The notes below the pieces were generated by a model. That model did no database searches. It was not told the DNA's origin and was given only the letters and a program-made list of their open reading frames with translations. From Parapedobacter flavus (GTDB taxonomy: Bacteria > Bacteroidota > Bacteroidia > Sphingobacteriales > Sphingobacteriaceae), in assembly GCF_035818675.1 (NCBI RefSeq), contig NZ_JAYKZZ010000013.1, forward strand, positions 124,001 through 188,000: a DNA stretch of 64,000 nucleotides. Direction: 5' to 3'. Shown here piece after piece: positions 15,820-25,193 of the stretch. Positions within the stretch are counted from its first letter, which is position 1. Every line of letters begins with the position of its first letter. The translations under genes were made by a program, and so were the position numbers.

Positions 15820-16321
15820 TTCTCCCTCCTATAGATTTGATGATTTTATTGGATTAGATAATTTTTATCTGCAAAACCATGGCTTTTCTACCCTCCTATT
15901 CGGGTAGAGAATAGCCTTTTCTCTTCTGTTCGTTAGTGTTTCTTCAAAGGTGTTGAATAATCTTTATAAACAATATCCTGAATTTTAATTGCCAGGGGGA
16001 CAGGCAATATCGCTCTAAAGGTCTTTTTGATAACATTGCGAGTACCCCTTAATGCCTTGTTCATCCGTACTAACACAGATGTAGAGAATGGCGGTTGACA
16101 TAGTTTTCTGAAAATAACGTGAAAACGCTATATGAGAATTGTTGATCATTATCTAAAGTACCAAGACCAGATCTTAAATAAGGTTGCCCATATCGGCAAG
16201 TATATGTGTTTTTAGTATATTTGTTGAATAATAATTTGTTGATTGTCATAATCTTAATGGTTGATTTCAATTACGATTGTATTTTTATTAAAACCTAAAG
16301 GCATAAATTTAATTTATTCGA
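15820..16321. other. AT-rich intergenic region before the defence operon
   Basis: No gene is supported. A TATATTTG at 16216-16223 fits the -7 element of a plus-strand promoter about 100 bases before the helicase start, without a clear -33 partner. A small hairpin TTGCC/GGCAA lies just upstream near 16183-16198 and could be an operator. Short frames here lack family resemblance. Confidence 0.4.
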
Positions 16322-19300
16322 ATGAAAATAACTTTACCCTTTCTTGAATCAACTCTATATCAAAAATCCGGAACTCATAATATTGCAAAGCAATTAATTG
16401 TTTCACAGCAAACAATATTGCTAAATATATCTGAAACAAATCGCTTTTACTTAATAGTAGAAAACAAGGGAAGCAAAATCTGCTTCACTACCAAAGAAGA
16501 ATATATTCCTGAAGGAATTGAATATGCTCTTTTTACTAATGTGCTTCCAAGTAAACAACGATTTGAAGAGGGTAAAATAGTTCTAAAGGGATGGGCAAAG
16601 CACCCTCTTTTAAAAGAGTACTCACCCAGTGAGATTACACAATCATGGAAAAATGATTTTCTGTATAAAGAAGAAGATAAAAACGAGTCCGGGTTAAGAC
16701 AACCTCAGATTGCTGCATTGCATATGATAATGGGACATCTGAAACTTCCTTTAGATGCAGCAACAGTAGTAATGCCTACAGGTACAGGTAAGACAGAAAC
16801 TATGTTGGCTACGCTGGTGGCTAACAGGTGTGAAAAGCTTTTAGTTACGGCGCCTTCTGATTCTTTACGTAATCAAATAGCTGGTAAATTTTTTAATTTA
16901 GGGTTACTAAAACAGTTCGGTGTTGTTGGCGAAAAGTCTTTATATCCAATTGTTGGCATTATTAAGAATAAATTTAAAAGTGCTGAAGATGTTACTGAAT
17001 TTTTGGAGAAATGCAATGTAGTAGTAACTACGATGAGTTGGCTTACTAATCAGAATAACGATACTCAAAAGCTTTTCGCCAAAACATTCGGCCATATATT
17101 TATTGATGAAGCCCATCACGTGAAAGCGTCTTCATGGAATGAGTTCCGGAATAAATTCGACAAGGAAAAGGTTATCCAATTTACAGCGACACCATTTAGA
17201 AATGATGGAAAGAGACTGGATGGGAAAATTATTTCCAACTTCCCTTTAAAGAAAGCACAGGAACAAGGTTATTATAAAAAGATAGAGTTTATTTCTATCC
17301 GTGAATATGAGAAAGAAAAAGCGGATCAAGAAATTGCTAAAATAGCTGTTGAACGCTTACGTTCAGATTTAGCAAATTCTCACAATCACATCCTTATGGC
17401 TCGTTGTGCGACAAAAGAGCGAGCAAACGAGATTTTTAAACTATACGAAGTTTATAAAGACCTGAACCCCGTTATAATTTATTCTGGAGCCCCTAATTTT
17501 AAGGAAACTTATAATAAGATACTTCAAAAGAAAACGAGAATAATTGTTTGTGTTGATATGCTTGGTGAAGGTTTCGATTTGCCGGAATTGAAAATAGCAG
17601 CATTTCATGATATTAGAAAGAGTCTTCCCATTACATTACAATTGGCTGGCCGTTTCACGAGAACCAAATATGATGAAGAACTTGGTGATGCTTCTTTCAT
17701 TGCTAATGTTGCTGATCTTGATGTGAGAGCCGAATTAGCCGATTTATACGCGACGGATGCAGATTGGAATGAAATTCTTTCAGATGCAAGTTCGGGACAA
17801 GTGAACGAACAGATGGAATTCAAGGATTTCATGAGTGGCTTTAAGAAATTGAATAATGCCAACATCCCTTTTCAAAATATTAGACCTAAATTAAGCACAG
17901 TTGTTTATAAGAATAAGACTAATGCCTGGAACCTTGGTAATTTTCAGAAAGGAATTTCCGGATATCACGATTTAGAATTTAAATTCCATGACATTAATAG
18001 AGAGCATAATATGCTTGTGATAGTCACAGGAAAAAGATTTGAAGTAGATTGGGTACATGATAAGCGGGAAATTTATGATATTCGATGGGACATCATTATA
18101 GTTTACTGGGAAACCGAAAACAATCTTCTGTTCATAAATAGCTCTGACAATGGAAGCCTTTATACCGAATTAGCTCAATCAATAATAGGCGATAACGCTG
18201 AGCTTGTCAAAGGAATAGATGTTTTTAAGACTTTTCATAATATCAAAAGAGTGAAGCTGCAAAATGTAGGATTAAGGCAGTTTCTAGGTAAGAACATCCG
18301 CTTTAGAATGATGGTAGGCAGTGATGTTGGTGAGGCGTTGAGTCTTGCCGAAAAACAAAGAGGGGAAAAAGCCTTTGTCATGGGAACTGGCTTTGAAGTT
18401 GGTAACCCTGTTAATATTGGGGCTTCGTACAAAGGAAGGATATGGACAAAACTTCAAGGAGATTTAAAACAGTTTAAAAATTGGTGTGTAGCATTAGGAG
18501 ATAAACTGGTAGATGAAAATATTGACCCTAATCAAATCCTTAGAGAAACCCTCATCCCAACCCTCAGAACAGATCTTCCGAATGTATTTCCTGTATGGAT
18601 AGATTGGGATACGGATATCTACCTCGATATCGAAACTAAATATAACTTCATTATAGATGGAGTAAAATATGACCTTTCTAATATAGAATTATGCTTGGTC
18701 AATCCATCCATAGGTGGCGATTTGCTATTTTCTCTTAAATCCGAAACACAAGAAGTTTCTTTTAAAATGGAATTATTTGAGAGTAAAGATGGTGATGAGC
18801 CGTTTGCGGACTTTAAAATAACTCAACAATCAAAAGAAACGGTAGATGTTCAGTTTGGGCGTGTTAAAATAGATGGAATTACTTTTTTTGAAAAATTCAT
18901 TCCTACTGTTTGGTATGCTGATGGTTCAGCACTTACAGGAAATGAATACTATGAACTCAAACAACAGATAGGCATTTACCCAAAAGATGAACTTATACCT
19001 TGGAACTGGGATGGTGTGAACCTAAGAAACGAAGCGCAAGGTATACAACCTAAGAAAGTTGATTCTATACAACACAAAGTCATCGAACAACTAAAGCAAG
19101 AAGATTTTGATATCATTTATGATGATGACTATTCCGGTGAAATTGCCGATGTTGTGGCTATTAAAGTGCATACTGATAAAATCGAAATTAAGCTATATCA
19201 CTTAAAATTTGCTTTGGATGGTGTTATCAGTAACCAAATCAAAAATTTTTATGAAGTCAGCGGACAAGCTCAAAAATCTGTGCATTGGAAGCATAAATCA

Positions 19301-19573
19301 GGCAAGGAATTCATCAACCACCTCCTTAGGCGGGAAACTAAATTAAAGAAAGGTTTATCCTGTTCCCGATTTGAAAAAGGTAACAGAAATGATTTGGTAA
19401 AACTGTTGGGGATATTAAAAAACGAAATACCTGTAGAATATGAAATTTTGATTGTCCAGCCAGGGTTGTCAAAGGCAAAGGCGTCTGATGATATTTTAAC
19501 ATTATTAGGCGTTACGGCCACCTACATTAAAGAGTTTGCAGATATTAATCTTAAAGTAATAACTAGTAAATAA
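16322..19573 (+). CDS. SF2 DEAD/DEAH-box helicase with nuclease-like C-terminal domain
   Basis: A 1083-residue protein. The helicase core runs from about residue 120 to 480: PTGTGKTETML (motif I, near 152), DEAH (motif II, near 262), TATPFR (motif III, near 290), DMLGEGFDLPEL (motif V) and QLAGRFTRTK (motif VI, near 440). Residues 480-900 show no recognised domain. Near the end, D943 followed by E955-I-K957 resembles a PD-(D/E)xK nuclease core; that reading is tentative. The RT gene starts 6 nt after its stop, so the two are co-transcribed. SF2 helicases with nuclease tails are common in anti-phage systems, where they unwind or degrade foreign DNA. AT-rich composition unlike the core genes to the right suggests transfer. 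Confidence 0.88.
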   Translation: MKITLPFLESTLYQKSGTHNIAKQLIVSQQTILLNISETNRFYLIVENKGSKICFTTKEEYIPEGIEYALFTNVLPSKQRFEEGKIVLKGWAKHPLLKEYSPSEITQSWKNDFLYKEEDKNESGLRQPQIAALHMIMGHLKLPLDAATVVMPTGTGKTETMLATLVANRCEKLLVTAPSDSLRNQIAGKFFNLGLLKQFGVVGEKSLYPIVGIIKNKFKSAEDVTEFLEKCNVVVTTMSWLTNQNNDTQKLFAKTFGHIFIDEAHHVKASSWNEFRNKFDKEKVIQFTATPFRNDGKRLDGKIISNFPLKKAQEQGYYKKIEFISIREYEKEKADQEIAKIAVERLRSDLANSHNHILMARCATKERANEIFKLYEVYKDLNPVIIYSGAPNFKETYNKILQKKTRIIVCVDMLGEGFDLPELKIAAFHDIRKSLPITLQLAGRFTRTKYDEELGDASFIANVADLDVRAELADLYATDADWNEILSDASSGQVNEQMEFKDFMSGFKKLNNANIPFQNIRPKLSTVVYKNKTNAWNLGNFQKGISGYHDLEFKFHDINREHNMLVIVTGKRFEVDWVHDKREIYDIRWDIIIVYWETENNLLFINSSDNGSLYTELAQSIIGDNAELVKGIDVFKTFHNIKRVKLQNVGLRQFLGKNIRFRMMVGSDVGEALSLAEKQRGEKAFVMGTGFEVGNPVNIGASYKGRIWTKLQGDLKQFKNWCVALGDKLVDENIDPNQILRETLIPTLRTDLPNVFPVWIDWDTDIYLDIETKYNFIIDGVKYDLSNIELCLVNPSIGGDLLFSLKSETQEVSFKMELFESKDGDEPFADFKITQQSKETVDVQFGRVKIDGITFFEKFIPTVWYADGSALTGNEYYELKQQIGIYPKDELIPWNWDGVNLRNEAQGIQPKKVDSIQHKVIEQLKQEDFDIIYDDDYSGEIADVVAIKVHTDKIEIKLYHLKFALDGVISNQIKNFYEVSGQAQKSVHWKHKSGKEFINHLLRRETKLKKGLSCSRFEKGNRNDLVKLLGILKNEIPVEYEILIVQPGLSKAKASDDILTLLGVTATYIKEFADINLKVITSK

Positions 19574-19579
19574 GAGAAT

Positions 19580-21688
19580 ATGGAATACGCTTACGAAGAG
19601 GTGTTAGAAGCATACATCAAGTTAAAAACATACATCTACTATGATTCAACTAATTTATTTATGCGGAAGCAATTGGCAATTTTTGAAACCAATCTTGCCG
19701 ATAGTGATGACTTGTCTGTAGTCATAGGAGAGTATAATGGCTTTGCAAAAGAATACGATGTTGAGATTGAGGATGACGAAGATATGGCTTTGTATGAAAG
19801 GAAGCTAAGAATATTTACAGTGGCACTGAATACTTTTCATGAGAATCCCAAATTCTTTGAACGTTTTTTAGGTCGTATAAAAACAAAGTTTCTTCCAAAA
19901 AAAGTTATCGGCACTAGATCAGAGTCTCAAATTATTACAAATAAACGCACTAACCGTGAGTATAATATTGAAAGATCAACTGTATTCATAGATGCACCAA
20001 TAGAAATTCACCTAATTTCTGTTTTGTGGATATTAAAGAAAGGAGTAACGCTTGATAGGACATTATTTGATAATTGTTTTGGTAACAGATTAATTCTTAA
20101 TAAAGAAGAGGACAAGGTAGTTCAGGGATCTGGATTATTTAAACCCTATCCGAAACAATACCAAAAATGGAGAGATGAATCAGTAAAGGTTGCACGTGAA
20201 CATTTAGATAGTAATAAAGATGTGTTGATTCTCAACTTGGACATAAAGGATTTTTTCTATTCTGTTAGATTAGAACCAAAGACTATACAATCGCCATATA
20301 CTAATGGTAGACGAAAGAATATGTTTCAATCAATAAGCAACCTCTATCTTGTGTTTGAGGAAATACATAAAACTTTCACTCAAAAACTATCGAATCATAA
20401 TACACCTTATGATTTTGTTTTTGAAGTATCCAATGAACAGAAAGAATTAACTCATTATATATTACCTATAGGGCTTCTATCCTCTTTTATTCTTGCTAAT
20501 CATTACCTGAAAGATTTTGATAGCAGAGTTTTGAAACATGCAAGACCTCTGTATTATGGCAGATATGTAGATGATATACTAATGGTAATAGCAAATCCGG
20601 TTTTACCAGGAAAATATGAAGACGATTCAATCCCGAAACTAAATTTCAACTTTGGGGAATATTGTGATTGGGTGAATAACGAAAAGCCAAGATACGATAA
20701 AAAAGAGCAAATATTGTTTGGAGGAGACGAAGTTATAACTGCAACTGATTTTAAAAACAGTCTATCTGATATAGAGAAATTTGTTTTATTGAATTTCCAT
20801 CCCATTATTTCGGTGATTGATAAGCCAGCAATATTGAACCCAGATGTTCCTAAAAAAGACAAGGAAAAGATTTTCAAGTTAAATAGTTTCCCTAGGTTAT
20901 ATTGTCAAAGTGACAAAACACTACTTTATTATTTTGACAAGGATGAGTCGTCTTTAGTCATAGACAAGCTGAAACGAGATCTTGAAGAAAAGTCTAGCGA
21001 ATTTAGGAACTATAATGACGAAGAAGGTCTGGAAGATTTTGAAGAAAGTGCATATCACTTATTATATGATGGTACGGAAGGTAAAGTCCGAACGCTTAAG
21101 GATTATAAAGAAGACAAATTTGGCTTGTCTGTTTTTCTCTCAAAAAGGATATTTAATTCGCTTCGTAGAGCCGACAAAATTTCAGAAGATGAAGCAAGCA
21201 AAATAGTCAAATTCTTTCAAGGTGAAAATGCGCTTAACCTTTATTCACTATGGGAAAGGGTTTTTGTGTTTCTGCTAGTAAATAATAGACCTGAAGCATA
21301 TGTTCAGTTTTATTTAAATTGTTGTGAAGCAATTAAGAGAATAAGCTGTAAGGGTAATCTATCGACTATCTCAAATGACGACTATCAAGCAAATGTATTG
21401 GAACATCTCGACAATGCTAATGAACTGGCATTGTCGCTTCACCCTAAATTTTTATCAGAAGTTCAAAGAGTGAAAAGGACTTATCAGTTCTGTTTCAACG
21501 CCCTAAAGAATGACTTGTCTTTTTATAAAGCCAAATATAGTCCAACCGATGAAAATTCTTATTTCATCAAAAGATACAGACAATCCAATCTCATAAGACA
21601 TCATTATGTATCACAGCCACTATTGTCCTATACAACTGTTAGAAGAAGAGACTATCAAAATTATACTAACCTAAAAATCCCTTTCTGA
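19580..21688 (+). CDS. Reverse transcriptase of the UG/Abi (DRT) type
   Basis: A 702-residue protein with an RNA-directed DNA polymerase domain at about residues 130-400. The catalytic aspartates are in NLDIKDFF (near 220) and YVDD (near 328-332), with LPIGLLSSFILANHYL as motif B between them. The C-terminal 300 residues are helix-rich and lack maturase or HNH domains, so it is not a group II intron protein. An N-terminal extension of about 130 residues is also present. The TGA stop shares its last base with the ATG of the nitrilase gene. In DRT type 1 (UG1) systems RT and nitrilase are one polypeptide; together these two genes give 1110 residues, so this looks like a split version. Intact motifs predict an active polymerase. 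Confidence 0.9.
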   Translation: MEYAYEEVLEAYIKLKTYIYYDSTNLFMRKQLAIFETNLADSDDLSVVIGEYNGFAKEYDVEIEDDEDMALYERKLRIFTVALNTFHENPKFFERFLGRIKTKFLPKKVIGTRSESQIITNKRTNREYNIERSTVFIDAPIEIHLISVLWILKKGVTLDRTLFDNCFGNRLILNKEEDKVVQGSGLFKPYPKQYQKWRDESVKVAREHLDSNKDVLILNLDIKDFFYSVRLEPKTIQSPYTNGRRKNMFQSISNLYLVFEEIHKTFTQKLSNHNTPYDFVFEVSNEQKELTHYILPIGLLSSFILANHYLKDFDSRVLKHARPLYYGRYVDDILMVIANPVLPGKYEDDSIPKLNFNFGEYCDWVNNEKPRYDKKEQILFGGDEVITATDFKNSLSDIEKFVLLNFHPIISVIDKPAILNPDVPKKDKEKIFKLNSFPRLYCQSDKTLLYYFDKDESSLVIDKLKRDLEEKSSEFRNYNDEEGLEDFEESAYHLLYDGTEGKVRTLKDYKEDKFGLSVFLSKRIFNSLRRADKISEDEASKIVKFFQGENALNLYSLWERVFVFLLVNNRPEAYVQFYLNCCEAIKRISCKGNLSTISNDDYQANVLEHLDNANELALSLHPKFLSEVQRVKRTYQFCFNALKNDLSFYKAKYSPTDENSYFIKRYRQSNLIRHHYVSQPLLSYTTVRRRDYQNYTNLKIPF

Positions 21689-22914
21689 TGTACAAAATAA
21701 ACGATAGCAAAATAAAACACTCTCCTAGGGCATTAAAATTTTGGGAATGTTGTTTAGCCATATTCTATGAGAATTTAAGTCGGTTCAGGCAGGATCGACA
21801 GTTCTCTGATGAAAACGATTCAAAAGTTAACATAAATGATTTGATTCATAATCGGGAGGGATCGTCTTTTTATTTAGATAGAGCTTTCGACTATTATGTA
21901 TTAGCCAATAAGCTGCATCGTCCATCGTATGAATTTGAGAATAAAGAGGCATACAAGAATGAATTATACCAAAGGACTGTGAGACCTAAACAAAATAGAA
22001 ATAAACCTCATTTTATTTTGAAGCAGGAATTTATTGTAAACAATTCTACAAAATTGCTGAACCCAAAAATTGCCGTAGCAAATACTAAAGTCTTAGAAGA
22101 GAATATAAAGAAAAGTTTAAGAGGAACACCAAATTTTGAAGGTCGTAGATTTGATACACTTTATCGGATTTTTCAACAAACGAAAGAGGAAAAGGCTGAT
22201 ATACTCATATTTCCAGAATGCTTCGTGCCCATCGAATTACTCGATAGAATTACGTGGTATGCGGTAAATGAACAGAAGCTCGTTATAACAGGATTAGAAC
22301 ATATTTCTATTGACGGAGTATCTTTCAATTTCATTGTCACTATTTTACCTTTTGAAAAAGACGGAATTAAAGATGCTGTTGTGGTGTTTCGATTAAAAAA
22401 TCATTACTCACATGCTGAAGTATTGATGATTAATACAAACCATTATAAAGTACCTCATCCAACGCAGTACATCTACGATTTGTTTATATGGAGAGGAATT
22501 TATTTAGCTCCATATTACTGTTTTGAACTGGCTGATGTTAAGCACAGGAGCCTTTTCAAAGGGAAAATAGACCTATTAATAGCCTCTGAATGGAATTCTG
22601 ATACAAATTACTTTTCCAATATTGTCGAGTCTATTTCAAGAGACCTCCACGTTTATGTTGCTCAAGTAAACACGAGTCAATTTGGCGACACCCGAATCAC
22701 TCAACCTTCTAAAACAGAGAGAAAAGATATTCTTAAACTTAAAGGGGGTGATAATGACACCATTTTAGTGAGTGAAATTAATCTTAAGCTACTAAGAGAG
22801 TTTCAAAGAAAGCTTTATATGACAACAAAAGACGACAAGAGATTCAAACCCCTTCCTCCTGAGTTTTCACTAGATGATGTGTTAAAAAGAATAAATAATG
22901 AATCCGTTTTGTAA
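21688..22914 (+). CDS. Nitrilase/carbon-nitrogen hydrolase-fold protein linked to the RT
   Basis: A 408-residue protein whose residues 130-370 fit the nitrilase superfamily. The Glu-Lys-Cys triad is visible: E in ILIFPECF near 177, K in FRLKNHYSH near 237, and C in APYYCFEL near 278. Residues 1-130 form a helical N-terminal region with no recognised domain. Catalytic residues are intact, so hydrolysis of a C-N bond (amide or nitrile) is possible, but the substrate in RT-linked nitrilases is not known. Start overlaps the RT stop by one base (TGATG), implying coupled translation and near-equal amounts of the two proteins. The OLD gene follows after 114 nt. Confidence 0.85.
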   Translation: MYKINDSKIKHSPRALKFWECCLAIFYENLSRFRQDRQFSDENDSKVNINDLIHNREGSSFYLDRAFDYYVLANKLHRPSYEFENKEAYKNELYQRTVRPKQNRNKPHFILKQEFIVNNSTKLLNPKIAVANTKVLEENIKKSLRGTPNFEGRRFDTLYRIFQQTKEEKADILIFPECFVPIELLDRITWYAVNEQKLVITGLEHISIDGVSFNFIVTILPFEKDGIKDAVVVFRLKNHYSHAEVLMINTNHYKVPHPTQYIYDLFIWRGIYLAPYYCFELADVKHRSLFKGKIDLLIASEWNSDTNYFSNIVESISRDLHVYVAQVNTSQFGDTRITQPSKTERKDILKLKGGDNDTILVSEINLKLLREFQRKLYMTTKDDKRFKPLPPEFSLDDVLKRINNESVL

Positions 22915-23028
22915 AGAAAGAATAGCAACTGATATTTTGAAAGAGCAACCATTATATACCAAATACCCCCCCTTCTTCCATCAAAATTTGATATAGGATT
23001 CAGCATAGTTATTAAAAACTAAAAATAA

Positions 23029-25182
23029 ATGAAAATAAATTCTATCCACATACAAAATTTCAGGAAGTTACAATCGTGTAAAATTGACTTTTCTGAAAAG
23101 GAAACAATTTTTGTAGGTGCAAATAATAGTGGTAAAACGACTGCTATGGATGCTTTGATGATTTTCCTTAAAACAAAAAGTTTCAAAACTCAAGATTTTA
23201 CGCTTTGCAACTGGAAAGATTTAAACAAAATTGGAGCAAATTGGACTAAATCAGATGAGCTTAAAGAAGAAGATAAGACTGTAAATTTATTGGAACAATA
23301 TTTACCCGTACTGGATTTATGGATTGAAGTTGACAATTCAGAGCTTCACTATGTAAACCACATAATCCCTACTTTGGATTGGAAGGGGGGCTTACTGGGA
23401 ATAAGGCTAAGGTTTGAACCGAAAGATATGGATGAGTTAATAAAAGAATTCATCACCCTTTATAATAAATCAAATAAGCTGTCCCAAGAGAAAGGTAAAG
23501 ACTTCAAACTATGGCCAAAACACTTATGGGATTTTTGTGAACGAAAGCTAAATACTCATTTTACACTTAAAACGTATTTGCTCGATCCTGACAAATATAA
23601 TGACAAACAGGAGTTATTAGATAATAGCGTTGCATTAGATGGAGATGTTTTAAAAGGGCTAATAAAAATAGATATTATTAATGCTCAACGTGGATTCAGT
23701 GATGCAAATTCAGATACCGCAGAAAATAATAGTTCCAGAAATTTATCCTCACAATTACGAGCTTATTATGACAAACATCTTAATCCAACATTAGAACCAA
23801 CCGAAAAAGATATCAATGCATTGGAATCAATCAATAATGCCCAAGATGATTTTGATAGAAATCTAAAAGAAAGCTTTAAGACATCTCTTTCAGAACTTGA
23901 AGGTTTGAACTATCCAGGTTTTGGGAATCCTCAAATTCAATTATCTACTATAGTTTCAACAGCTGACGGTCTTCAGCATGACTCAGCTGTAAAGTATTAT
24001 CTTGATAAAGATTTATCATTACCAGAAAAATATAATGGCTTAGGCTATCAGAATCTTATATCAATCATCTTTAAATTAATACGGTTTAGGGATGAATGGA
24101 TGAGGGTTGGCAAAAATGCAATAACAGACGATGAAATTATTGCTCCATTACACTTGGTTTTAATAGAAGAACCAGAAGCTCATTTACATGCACAAGTTCA
24201 ACAGGTTTTCATTAAGAAAGCCTATGATGTATTGCGAAACAATATAAATTTAAGCGATAAGACAGATTTTACCACACAATTGGTTATTAGTACGCATTCC
24301 AGTTACATCGCTCATCAAAAATTTGAAAGTTTACGTTATTTCAAAAGAAACAACTCCTTAGCTCTTCCCACATCAGAAGTGATTAGTCTGAAATCTGTTT
24401 TTGGCATCAAAGAGAAGGAGACAGAGAAATTTGTGATTCGATACCTAAATACAACTCATAACGACTTATTCTTTGCTGATGCTGTTATTTTAGTAGAGGG
24501 TCCTGCCGAAAGAATTCTTCTGCCACATTTCATAAAGAATGAAAATTGCTTGTTAGATAGTTGTTATGTAACAATTTTAGAAATTGGAGGAAGTCATGCA
24601 CACAGACTAAAACCTCTCATTGAAAAATTAGGTCTGATTTGTTTAGTTATTACGGATATTGATTCCATTAATCCAAATGATAATAGTAAAAAATGCCAGC
24701 CTGAATTGGGAAAGAATTATAAAACGAATAATGATACATTAAAAAGTTGGCATCCGGGAAAAGAGCTCTTGGATGAATTGTTGAATTTAGAATCGAATGA
24801 TAAAATAAAGAAAGATTTACCGATTAGAGTAGCTTATCAAAAAGCTATTGAATTTGACAATGGCCGTAATAAAATGATAGTTTACCCCTACACGTTTGAA
24901 GATGCATTGGTAATTGAAAACAAGGAAAGCTTTAAAATTATTGCCGATACCACAGGTCTTTTGAAGAAAATGGTAGAGACTTCTAAGAAAGACGATTTAA
25001 AAAGTCTAACAGAAGAAGCATACACCATCATTACTGACAAACAAGCCAAAAAAGCAGAATTTGCTTTGGATGTTTTATATTGTGCAGACCCTAAAAAGAT
25101 CAAAACACCCTCTTATATTAAAGAAGGATTAGATTGGGTTGAACAACAATTAAAAAATAATAAACAAGGACTAATCAACTAA
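23029..25182 (+). CDS. OLD-family ATPase/TOPRIM endonuclease (GajA-like)
   Basis: A 717-residue protein beginning with an ABC/SMC-type ATPase head: MKINSIHIQNFRKLQSCKIDF and Walker A GANNSGKTT near residues 31-38. Walker B is LIEEPEAHLH near 378 and the H-loop region is STHSSYIAH. From about residue 480 a TOPRIM nuclease follows, with the glutamate in VILVEGPAE and the DxD in VITDIDS near 541. This is the class 2 OLD architecture, which pairs with a UvrD-like helicase, and in Gabija GajA is such a nuclease. At 717 residues it is longer than typical GajA. The UvrD gene begins 11 nt after its stop. Confidence 0.9.
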   Translation: MKINSIHIQNFRKLQSCKIDFSEKETIFVGANNSGKTTAMDALMIFLKTKSFKTQDFTLCNWKDLNKIGANWTKSDELKEEDKTVNLLEQYLPVLDLWIEVDNSELHYVNHIIPTLDWKGGLLGIRLRFEPKDMDELIKEFITLYNKSNKLSQEKGKDFKLWPKHLWDFCERKLNTHFTLKTYLLDPDKYNDKQELLDNSVALDGDVLKGLIKIDIINAQRGFSDANSDTAENNSSRNLSSQLRAYYDKHLNPTLEPTEKDINALESINNAQDDFDRNLKESFKTSLSELEGLNYPGFGNPQIQLSTIVSTADGLQHDSAVKYYLDKDLSLPEKYNGLGYQNLISIIFKLIRFRDEWMRVGKNAITDDEIIAPLHLVLIEEPEAHLHAQVQQVFIKKAYDVLRNNINLSDKTDFTTQLVISTHSSYIAHQKFESLRYFKRNNSLALPTSEVISLKSVFGIKEKETEKFVIRYLNTTHNDLFFADAVILVEGPAERILLPHFIKNENCLLDSCYVTILEIGGSHAHRLKPLIEKLGLICLVITDIDSINPNDNSKKCQPELGKNYKTNNDTLKSWHPGKELLDELLNLESNDKIKKDLPIRVAYQKAIEFDNGRNKMIVYPYTFEDALVIENKESFKIIADTTGLLKKMVETSKKDDLKSLTEEAYTIITDKQAKKAEFALDVLYCADPKKIKTPSYIKEGLDWVEQQLKNNKQGLIN

Positions 25183-25193
25183 ACATAAATCAA

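Noticed and set aside
16070..16270. 66-residue minus-strand ORF before the helicase
   Set aside because: AT-rich random-looking sequence that overlaps the putative promoter of the defence operon.
19580..21688. Retron or group II intron reverse transcriptase
   Set aside because: No msr/msd-like hairpin array, no intron RNA flanks and no maturase domain; co-transcription with a nitrilase gene fits DRT-type RT better.
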